A DNA stretch of 5,887 nucleotides from Hyphomicrobiales bacterium. GTDB taxonomy: Bacteria; Pseudomonadota; Alphaproteobacteria; Rhizobiales; Aestuariivirgaceae. The notes under the pieces are model-generated. The model saw only the letters and a list, made by a program, of their open reading frames with translations, ran no database searches and was not told the DNA's origin. Positions 1 through 5,482 of this stretch are shown piece by piece; position 1 is the stretch's first letter; each line of letters begins with the position of its first letter. The translations under genes were made by a program, and so were the position numbers. The DNA is taken from assembly GCA_014380505.1 (NCBI GenBank), contig JACMJT010000177.1, positions 1 through 5,887 on the forward strand, read 5' to 3'.

Positions 1-459
1 GCAGCTGGCGTTGGAGACGATCAAGTCATCGGCGGTCAGCGTGCCCTGGTTGACGCCGAACACGATGGTCTTCGAAACGCCGGTCGCAGGGGCCGAGATC
101 AGCACCCGCTTGGCGCCCGCGGCGAGATGGGCCGAGGCCTTGTCCTTCGCCGTGAACAGTCCGGTGCATTCCAGTGCAATGTCCACACCGAGATCCTTCC
201 ACGGCAGCAACGCGGGGTCCTTGATCGCGGTCACCTTGAATTTTTCGGTGCCGATATGGATTGAGTCGCCCTCGACGCGCACCTCGTGGGGGAAGCGGCC
301 ATGGACGGAATCGTAGCGCAGCAGATGGGCATTGGTCTCGACCGGGCCCAGGTCGTTGACGGCAACGACGTCGATATCCTTGCGCCCCGATTCAAAGATG
401 GCGCGGACGATGTTGCGGCCGATGCGGCCAAATCCATTGATTGCGACACGTACCGTCAT
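1..459 (-). CDS. gap: Glyceraldehyde-3-phosphate dehydrogenase, type I, N-terminal 153 residues (cut by window edge)
   Basis: Cytosolic glycolytic enzyme that oxidises and phosphorylates glyceraldehyde 3-phosphate to 1,3-bisphosphoglycerate with NAD+. Reading leftward from the ATG at 459-457, the protein begins MTVRVAINGFGRIGRNIVRA, which contains the Rossmann dinucleotide-binding motif GFGRIG (residues 9-14). It continues through AVNDLG (33-38), RYDSVHGRF (48-56), ECTGLF (97-102) and SAPA (122-125). It ends in SNASC (149-153), so the last codon in the window (3-1) is the catalytic cysteine. The catalytic domain's remaining half lies outside. Asp36 after the second beta strand is typical of NAD-preferring GapA rather than NADP-type GapB (inference from family knowledge). 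A GGAG ribosome site sits 6 bases before the ATG. It lies 81 bp downstream of the DUF2161 gene on the same strand, so it may be co-transcribed or have its own promoter in that gap. No frameshift or missing residue is seen. Confidence 0.97.
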   Translation of the reverse strand, partial: MTVRVAINGFGRIGRNIVRAIFESGRKDIDVVAVNDLGPVETNAHLLRYDSVHGRFPHEVRVEGDSIHIGTEKFKVTAIKDPALLPWKDLGVDIALECTGLFTAKDKASAHLAAGAKRVLISAPATGVSKTIVFGVNQGTLTADDLIVSNASC

Positions 460-486
460 GGCAGTCTCCGTTTGAGTTTGGGCGCC

Positions 487-514
487 GTTATAGAGATTTT
501 GACGCAATGCGGAA
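487..514 (-). promoter_or_regulatory. Weak candidate promoter for gap
   Basis: On the minus strand the 81-bp spacer between the DUF2161 gene and gap contains TATAAC (492-487), a good match to a -10 box. It lies 27 bases before the gap start codon. The hexamer 16 bases upstream (TTCCGC, 514-509) is a poor -35, so only the -10 element is persuasive. It would let gap be expressed independently of the upstream gene. No rho-independent terminator is visible in the spacer. Confidence 0.22.
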
Positions 515-540
515 GGGGGAGCCGAGGCATGGCTGCCGCG

Positions 541-1194
541 CTAGAGAAGCCGCAGTGCGCCCGCGAATTCTGTCAGCGCCGCCGTGCCTTTCGCCGACAA
601 TCCATAGATGCCGCGCGCTTCGCGCTGGAACCAGCCATAAACGTCGCTAAGCAGGATCGTACCGGTGCGGTCGACCTTGGCGGTCTTGCGGATAAGGGCC
701 ACCTTCGATGGCCCATGTTCGGCTATGCAGCGGGCGCAACGCAGCGCATCCTGGCGGTAGGCGGTCATCAGCGGCCGCCGCGTGCTGCCGCCGGAATTGG
801 GATCGCCAACGCGCCGGGCAAACTCTTTCAATAGCAGTGTCTGGCGTTTTACCGCGCGCCGTGGCGTGTAAGGCGCGGGATCCGCCAAGGCCTCCACGCT
901 GTCGCCTCGCACCATGATGAGGCCGAGGCCAAGCCGGCGGCATAACTTTACGAGATCGGAGCGCAGGCTCCGCTTAGGTTCGGCAATGGCGAGATAGACG
1001 TCATCTGTCACCGCCTGCCGGTCGATCCCCTGCAACAGCAGTTGCAAGGTAAAACCCCCCTTGAGTTCGACGATGACCGGCGCTTCATCGCCCCTGACGG
1101 CGGTCACGTCGCAACCATGAATTTCCGCCTTCACCTCGTATCCTTGCGCCTCAAGGAAGCGTTTGACCGGCGGATAGAGATCGGTTTCCTTCAT
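541..1194 (-). CDS. DUF2161 family protein, PD-(D/E)XK nuclease/phosphodiesterase-like fold
   Basis: A 217-residue soluble protein recognised as the DUF2161 family found widely in alphaproteobacteria; its biological role is not established. The N-terminal start METDLYxPVKRFLE-like (here MKETDLYPPVKRFLEAQGY) matches the usual beginning of the family, which supports this ATG although the ribosome site (AGG three bases upstream) is weak. A PD-(D/E)XK-type active-site pattern is visible: Glu24, Asp29 in GCDV, then Glu43-Leu-Lys45 in VIVELKGG. A second conserved block, GGSTRRPLMTAYRQDALRCA (residues 135-154), precedes a C-terminal region (about 160-210) that looks like a winged-helix or helical DNA-binding unit. 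There is no signal peptide or membrane segment. The catalytic-type residues are intact, so it could be an active metal-dependent nuclease or phosphodiesterase, but this is inferred from the fold. It is divergent from the reductase gene and sits upstream of gap. Confidence 0.9.
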   Translation of the reverse strand: MKETDLYPPVKRFLEAQGYEVKAEIHGCDVTAVRGDEAPVIVELKGGFTLQLLLQGIDRQAVTDDVYLAIAEPKRSLRSDLVKLCRRLGLGLIMVRGDSVEALADPAPYTPRRAVKRQTLLLKEFARRVGDPNSGGSTRRPLMTAYRQDALRCARCIAEHGPSKVALIRKTAKVDRTGTILLSDVYGWFQREARGIYGLSAKGTAALTEFAGALRLL

Positions 1195-1293
1195 GGACCT
1201 ATCGCAGATGAGTCCGGCCTCTTGCGTGAGGCGCGGGAATCGGGTTGGTACGCCCGCACAATAGCAAGTTGACGGTCCAATATCAGGGGAGTC
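1195..1293. promoter_or_regulatory. Divergent intergenic region between DUF2161 and reductase genes
   Basis: This 99-bp spacer must hold the start signals of both divergent genes. The reductase has a clear ribosome site, AGGGGAG at 1285-1291, just before its ATG. I see no convincing -35/-10 pair on either strand: TTGACG at 1269-1274 is too close to the ATG to act as a -35 for a leadered transcript. A short inverted repeat, GCCTC-TTGCGT-GAGGC (1217-1232), could be an operator half-site pair or chance in GC-rich DNA. Confidence 0.35.
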
Positions 1294-2514
1294 ATGTCAG
1301 AACCGGGGATGGTGATCGTGGGCGCCGGCAGGGCGGGTGCCCGCGCCGTGATTGGCCTCCGCGAACATGGCTGGCAGGGAGCGATCACGCTCATCGGCGA
1401 AGAAGCACTTCCGCCCTATGACCGGCCGCCCCTGTCCAAGGCCTCGATTACCGCCGAGGGCGATCCAGCACCCGTCCTGCTGCTCGACCAGGATACGATA
1501 AAGTCGCTGGGCGCCATCTGGCTCGGCGGATCGCCCGCAATTGCCATCGACCGCGTCAAACAACAGGTCAGTCTCTCGGACGGACGGGAGATTGCCTACG
1601 TTAAGTTACTCATCGCCACCGGCGCCAAGCCCCGCCAACTCTCCATTGCAGGTGCCGGGCGGGCCATGCTGTTGCGCGATTTCGCCGATACGCTGGCCTT
1701 GCGCGCAGTGTTCGTGCCCGGCGCCATGATTGCCATCGTCGGCGGTGGCTTTATCGGCCTTGAGCTTGCATCGAGTGCGGCCAAGCGCGGTTGCAGGGTG
1801 ACGGTGATCGAGGCCCTCCCACGCATCCTGCTGCGGGGCGTGCCCCAGAAGATTGCCGATGTGGTCGCGGCCCGCCATGCGGAAGCCGGTGTCATCATTA
1901 TTCCAGACGCAAAAATCAAGAGCATCGACGCAGACGCCATCATCTTGCAGGATGGCCGTCGCATCGAAGCAGGCATCCTCATCGCCGGTATAGGTGCTGC
2001 GCCGGCCATTGGCTTGGGCGAGCAGGCCGGTCTTGTCATGGACAACGGCATCGCCTGCGACGACCACATGCGCACCAGCGATCCCCACATCTATGCGGTG
2101 GGCGATTGCTGCTCCTTTCCCCATCCCGTCTTCGGCGGACGCCGCATGCGTCTTGAGGCCTGGCGCAGCGCCCAGGATCAGGCGGCGGTCGCCACGGAAA
2201 ACATGGCCGGCGGCGACAAGCGTTTCGAAGCGGTGCCGTGGTTCTGGTCGGACCAGTACGATCTTAACCTGCAGATCGCCGGCGCTCCCGAGGATGGCGT
2301 TCGTATCGTCACTCGCCCCCTCAAGGATGGCGCCTTCATCCTCTGCCACCTGAAGGATGACGGAACGCTGGTGGGCGCCAGCGGTATCGGCAAGGGTAAC
2401 ACCATAGCCCGCGACATAAGGCTCCTCGAATTGCTCATCGGCAAGCAGGCAAAGCCCGACGAGGCGGCCCTTGTCGACCCTGACACGCAACTCAGGGTCC
2501 TGCTCAAGGGCTAG
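1294..2514 (+). CDS. FAD-dependent NADH:ferredoxin/rubredoxin reductase (BphA4/putidaredoxin reductase type)
   Basis: A 406-residue cytosolic flavoprotein that would pass electrons from NADH to a small ferredoxin or rubredoxin feeding an oxygenase or P450. Domains in order: FAD-binding Rossmann motif GAGRAG (10-15); the family-typical YDRPPLSK (42-49); ATGAKPR (108-114); a second Rossmann fold for NAD with GGGFIG (150-155) followed by acidic Glu173 at the strand end, which favours NADH over NADPH; the second FAD motif IYAVGD (266-271); and the C-terminal signature VPWFWSDQYDLNLQIAG (314-330), diagnostic of the oxygenase-coupled ferredoxin reductases. Its length matches the family (about 400-420). 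The ATG follows AGGGGAG closely. No ferredoxin, rubredoxin, P450 or Rieske oxygenase gene lies in the window, so its partner is unknown. It precedes the ABC importer by 71 bp with no obvious terminator, so read-through into the transporter genes is possible. Confidence 0.95.
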   Translation: MSEPGMVIVGAGRAGARAVIGLREHGWQGAITLIGEEALPPYDRPPLSKASITAEGDPAPVLLLDQDTIKSLGAIWLGGSPAIAIDRVKQQVSLSDGREIAYVKLLIATGAKPRQLSIAGAGRAMLLRDFADTLALRAVFVPGAMIAIVGGGFIGLELASSAAKRGCRVTVIEALPRILLRGVPQKIADVVAARHAEAGVIIIPDAKIKSIDADAIILQDGRRIEAGILIAGIGAAPAIGLGEQAGLVMDNGIACDDHMRTSDPHIYAVGDCCSFPHPVFGGRRMRLEAWRSAQDQAAVATENMAGGDKRFEAVPWFWSDQYDLNLQIAGAPEDGVRIVTRPLKDGAFILCHLKDDGTLVGASGIGKGNTIARDIRLLELLIGKQAKPDEAALVDPDTQLRVLLKG

Positions 2515-2526
2515 CTCCAGCCTCCA

Positions 2527-2556
2527 TTGACTCCTTCGCAACCCCCTCCCTATGGT
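2527..2556 (+). promoter_or_regulatory. Candidate sigma70-type promoter of the ABC importer operon
   Basis: TTGACT (2527-2532, five of six matches to TTGACA) is followed after 18 bases by TATGGT (2551-2556, four of six matches to TATAAT). Transcription would begin near 2563, leaving a leader of about 23 bases before the GTG start of the first permease, with its ribosome site GGGAGA at 2575-2580. The placement suggests that the importer can be expressed separately from the reductase. This is pattern matching only, since alphaproteobacterial promoters often depart from the consensus. Confidence 0.42.
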
Positions 2557-2574
2557 CGCGTATTGTTCGCGTAT
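2556..2574. repeat. 8-bp direct repeat, one helical turn apart, at the predicted transcription start
   Basis: TCGCGTAT occurs at 2556-2563 and again at 2567-2574, with starts 11 bp apart, roughly one turn of DNA. Each copy sits beside a TATKG element (TATGG at 2551, TATTG at 2561, TATGG at 2572). The pair lies immediately downstream of the candidate -10 box and overlaps the likely start site, where a repressor would be well placed to bind. It may also be chance. Confidence 0.35.
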
Positions 2575-2585
2575 GGGAGACAGCG

Positions 2586-3467
2586 GTGGCGGCATCGCTC
2601 TTGACGGCGGCGGAACGGCGGCGGCCCTGGCTGCTCCTGTCGCCGACACTCGCTGCCCTCGTGGCCCTGATGATCGTCCCGATCATCGTCATGTTCGCCT
2701 ACACATTCTACACGTTCCAGACAGCGGGCGTTGAAACGCCCGGTTTCAACACCGGCAACTGGGCGGAGTTCTTCTCGGATTCCTATTATCACGGCTTCCT
2801 GTGGAAGACCTTCCGCATTTCGGCGATTACCGCGATCCTCTGTGCGCTGATGGGTTATCCGCCCGCTTATTTCATCGCCATGAGCGGTTTCAGGCACAAG
2901 TGGCTGTTGCTGCTCCTTTTGATCGTGCCGTTCTGGATTTCCTTCACTATCCGAACTTTCTCTTGGATTCACATCCTCGGCGAACAGGGCGCCATCAACG
3001 CCACTTTGATGGGCCTCGGGATCATTGAGACACCGCTGCCGCTGCTCTACAATGAGGGATCGGTGATCATGGGCATGATTCACTTCCTGCTGCCCTATGT
3101 GATCCTCAACATCTATGTGAGCATCGAGGGCATTGACCGCAATTTGATCTCGGCGGCGCGCACTTTGGGCTGCACCGGCTGGCAGGCTTTCAGGGAGGTA
3201 ACACTGCCGCTGTCACTGCCGGGCCTTGGCGCCGGGCTTCTCCTCAGTTTCGTGTTGGCGGCCGGCACCTATGTAACCCCGCAAATCCTCGGCGGGCGCA
3301 GCGATGCCCTGTTCGGCAACTTGATCTTCAGTACGATCATGCGGGAACTGAACTGGCCCATGGGCTCGACCCTGTCGATCGTGCTGCTGATACTGCTCGG
3401 TATCCTCGCGGTGATTTACAGCCGCTACATGGGGCTCTCGACCGTCTTCAAGGGATTGAGCCGGTGA
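2586..3467 (+). CDS. ABC importer permease, PotB-like (polyamine-type family)
   Basis: An inner-membrane permease of 293 residues, one half of the transport channel of a polyamine-type ABC importer. About six membrane helices can be seen (roughly 15-42, 77-98, 105-127, 160-181, 212-234 and 261-283). The segment PFWISFTIRTFSWIHILGEQGAIN (115-138) and the TYVTPQILGG stretch (228-237) are typical of PotB homologues. The cytoplasmic EAA loop that docks onto the ATPase runs SAARTLG...FREVTLPLSLPGL (189-214), with Ser in place of the first Glu. The start is GTG at 2586, chosen because GGGAGA (2575-2580) lies five bases before it; the nearby ATG at 2573 is out of frame. It begins the importer operon and overlaps the next permease by four bases. 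Family membership is certain, but the transported solute is not; putrescine, spermidine or another organic amine are the leading options. Confidence 0.95.
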   Translation: MAASLLTAAERRRPWLLLSPTLAALVALMIVPIIVMFAYTFYTFQTAGVETPGFNTGNWAEFFSDSYYHGFLWKTFRISAITAILCALMGYPPAYFIAMSGFRHKWLLLLLLIVPFWISFTIRTFSWIHILGEQGAINATLMGLGIIETPLPLLYNEGSVIMGMIHFLLPYVILNIYVSIEGIDRNLISAARTLGCTGWQAFREVTLPLSLPGLGAGLLLSFVLAAGTYVTPQILGGRSDALFGNLIFSTIMRELNWPMGSTLSIVLLILLGILAVIYSRYMGLSTVFKGLSR

Positions 3468-4264
3468 CCGGCGACGGCACATGGGGCTGGCGCGCCGTGC
3501 AACTGGTGACGGTGCTTGTTTATATCTTCATGTTCGCGCCGATCATCGCGGTGGTCGTTCTCTCATTCAACGCCTCGCGGTTCGGCGGCTTCCCGCTCAC
3601 TGGCTTCAGCCTGCAATGGTATGGCAGGCTCATGGAGAACGAGGCCGTGGTGCGGGCCTTCACCACATCTCTGTGGATCGGCACTCTCACGGCGGTAATC
3701 TGCACAGTCCTTGGCATCATGGCCGCACTCGCCCTGGTGCGTTATGATTTTCCCGGCAAGCCCTGGGTTAATTCCCTGATCGTCGGCCCTGTGCTGGTGC
3801 CGGAAACGGTGCTCGGTGTCGGCCTCTTGCTCACCAACCGCTGGATCGGCTCCAAACCCAACTTCCTCCTGCTGCTGTGCGGGCATGTGCTGCTGTCGCT
3901 GCCCTATGTGGTGCTCATCGTTCAGGCACGTCTCATCGGCGTCAAGCGTGTCTACGAAGAGGCCGCCATGTCGCTGGGCGCCAGCCGCTTGCAAACATTC
4001 CGCGAAATCACCCTGCCGCTCATCATGCCGGCGGTTTTCGCAGGCCTCTTGCTCGCCTTCACCATTTCGTTCGATAATGTGACAGCCAGCGTGTTCTGGC
4101 GCCCGGCGGGCGTCGAGACCATGCCGACGCAGATCTTATCGATGCTCAAAGTCTCCATCAGCCCGGAAGTCAACGCCCTGGGCACCTTGATGATACTTGT
4201 AACCGTTGGAGTTCCGCTCATCGGGGGCATCACATCCCGCCTCATGATGCAGCGGCGGCGTTGA
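3464..4264 (+). CDS. ABC importer permease, PotC-like (polyamine-type family)
   Basis: The second inner-membrane permease, 266 residues, expected to pair with the PotB-like protein. Its EAA loop is canonical: EEAAMSLGASRLQTFREITL (165-184) followed by PLIMPAVFAG. The PotC-typical SFDNVTASVFW (202-212) and the TMPTQILSMLKVSISPEVNA stretch (219-238) follow. Membrane helices lie at about 13-35, 66-92, 105-125, 135-158, 189-206 and 236-257. The gene starts with GTG, and the GTGA at 3464-3467 is both its start and the stop of the upstream permease, which indicates translational coupling and a fixed subunit ratio. A weak ribosome site, AGGG (3451-3454), lies nine bases upstream. It ends 21 bp before the binding-protein gene, so the three genes are clearly one operon. 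Nothing is missing or truncated. Confidence 0.95.
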   Translation: MTGDGTWGWRAVQLVTVLVYIFMFAPIIAVVVLSFNASRFGGFPLTGFSLQWYGRLMENEAVVRAFTTSLWIGTLTAVICTVLGIMAALALVRYDFPGKPWVNSLIVGPVLVPETVLGVGLLLTNRWIGSKPNFLLLLCGHVLLSLPYVVLIVQARLIGVKRVYEEAAMSLGASRLQTFREITLPLIMPAVFAGLLLAFTISFDNVTASVFWRPAGVETMPTQILSMLKVSISPEVNALGTLMILVTVGVPLIGGITSRLMMQRRR

Positions 4265-4285
4265 ACAACAAAGGGAGAAAACAAG

Positions 4286-5428
4286 ATGAAGATGAGTTCG
4301 ACCAAACGCCTCGAGAGCCTACTCGACCGTTATCGCAACGGCGGCATGGACCGCCGCACGTTTCTTGGGCTGACGGCAGCGGCGGCCGCCAGCATGGGTG
4401 TAACCACAAACTGGAGCAGGGCAGCGCTCGCGGCCGTCAGCGAAGTGCGCTTCGATGGTTGGGGCGGCGTGGTGCAGGAAGCGATCGATAAATACGCCTT
4501 CCAGCCCTACACGGCCAAGACCGGCCGCAAGGTGGTGCAGGGAAGTTTCGACGACGAAAATGTGGTGCTCACCAAGATCAAGAGCTCCAACCCCGGCGAT
4601 TTCCAGGTCATCCACTCGTCGGGTGTCGAGTACTACAAGAAATATATCGACGGCGGCTACACCTCGGAGATCAACGAAGCCAACATTCCCAACATGGCGA
4701 ATGTCATGACCTCGATGATCGAGCCCTTCCGCAAGATGACGCCAAAGCTGTCCTGCGTGCCCTATGACTACGGCACCACAGGGATCGCCTATAATACCAA
4801 GGTGATTTCGAAGGAGGAAGCCGAGGAGAAGGGCGTCAATCTGCTGGTCGACCCCAAATACAAGGGCAAGATCGGCGCCTATGGCGACATGGTCACTCGC
4901 GTCTGGTACGCCTCGCTGCAGACGGACCAGGATCCCAACGGCGCCACCGACATGGATGCCGTATGGGCCAAAATCCGCGAGGCCCGCGACATGACCAAGA
5001 AGTACTGGGGCTCGGGCGCCGAGCTCATGGACCTACTCGCCAAGGAGGAGATCGTTGTAACCGAAGCCTGGTCGGGCCGCATCGCCGCCCTGATGCAGCA
5101 GGGAGCACCCGTGGCCTATCACGATCCGAAGGGCAGCTATGCCTGGATGGAGGACATGCTCATCCTTAAGGGCTCGCCCATGGCCGAGTGCGAGGAACTG
5201 GTGAACTTCATGCTCGATCCCGCAACCGCCATCGCGGTAGCCGAGGGCCAGAACTATCCGCCCTCGCTCGATCCCAAGAAGGTCAAGCTCACCGACAAGA
5301 TCGCAGCACTTCCCGCCTTCGACCCTACCGGCGAAATGAAGTCACTGACCTTCGCCGATCCGAACTACTGGGCTGCCAACACGGACGCCTGGACCAAGGA
5401 ATGGGGCCGCATATCCAACGGCGGCTAG
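4286..5428 (+). CDS. Periplasmic solute-binding protein, PotD/PotF-like, with Tat signal
   Basis: A 380-residue extracytoplasmic binding protein that would capture the solute and deliver it to the permease pair. A twin-arginine export signal is plain: MDRRTFLGL (21-29) with Arg23-Arg24, then an alanine-rich core and a likely cleavage after Ala49 in AALA|AV. The start at 4286 is supported by AGGGAG (4272-4277) at good spacing; it leaves an unusually long 22-residue stretch before the arginine pair, and Met21 would be the alternative. Mature-domain landmarks resemble PotD: FDGWGG (56-61), DFQVIHSSGVEYY (105-117), PYDYGTTGIAYNT (159-171), TEAWSGR (259-265) and YAWMEDM (285-291), ending with AEGQNYPPSLDP (319-330). 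By my unaided alignment Trp262 and Trp287 match PotD ligand-box tryptophans, while Glu289 replaces the amine-binding Asp. That favours a cationic amine-like ligand, but not necessarily spermidine or putrescine. Confidence 0.95.
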   Translation: MKMSSTKRLESLLDRYRNGGMDRRTFLGLTAAAAASMGVTTNWSRAALAAVSEVRFDGWGGVVQEAIDKYAFQPYTAKTGRKVVQGSFDDENVVLTKIKSSNPGDFQVIHSSGVEYYKKYIDGGYTSEINEANIPNMANVMTSMIEPFRKMTPKLSCVPYDYGTTGIAYNTKVISKEEAEEKGVNLLVDPKYKGKIGAYGDMVTRVWYASLQTDQDPNGATDMDAVWAKIREARDMTKKYWGSGAELMDLLAKEEIVVTEAWSGRIAALMQQGAPVAYHDPKGSYAWMEDMLILKGSPMAECEELVNFMLDPATAIAVAEGQNYPPSLDPKKVKLTDKIAALPAFDPTGEMKSLTFADPNYWAANTDAWTKEWGRISNGG

Positions 5429-5434
5429 ACTATC

Positions 5435-5466
5435 GGGGCCGGGACCATCAACTCCCGGCCTTTCTC
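5435..5466 (+). terminator. Strong stem-loop between binding-protein and ATPase genes (attenuator or 3'-end stabiliser)
   Basis: GGCCGGGA (5437-5444) pairs perfectly with TCCCGGCC (5453-5460) around an 8-base loop, and two further G-T pairs can extend the stem. It starts six bases after the binding-protein stop codon and is followed by TTTCTCC, a short and broken T-run. This is intermediate between a rho-independent terminator and a plain RNA hairpin. Inside importer operons such hairpins after the binding-protein gene are known to raise its yield over the downstream genes, by partial termination or by blocking 3' decay. That role here is inferred. Confidence 0.55.
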
Positions 5467-5482
5467 CATTGCAGGAACCTTC

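Noticed and set aside
286..834. Plus-strand open frame of 182 codons spanning the gap start and the DUF2161 3' part.
   Set aside because: It is antisense to two well-supported genes, crosses the spacer between them, and shows no domain or credible ribosome site.
1269..1274. TTGACG as a -35 box for the reductase gene.
   Set aside because: A -10 at normal spacing would fall on the start codon and ribosome site, leaving no leader, and no TATAAT-like hexamer is there.
2507..2524. Possible terminator hairpin after the reductase stop codon (GGCT...AGCC).
   Set aside because: Only four to five base pairs form and no T-run follows, so it is not a supportable terminator.
1606..2649. Long open frame on the minus strand (347 codons) opposite the reductase.
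   Set aside because: It lies antisense to a gene with unmistakable flavoprotein motifs, encodes no recognisable domain, and is the kind of stop-poor antisense frame that high-GC codon use produces.
2550..3083. Minus-strand open frame of 177 codons opposite the first permease.
   Set aside because: Its charged, His/Arg/Gln-rich composition is the usual mirror image of hydrophobic permease codons; it has no motif.
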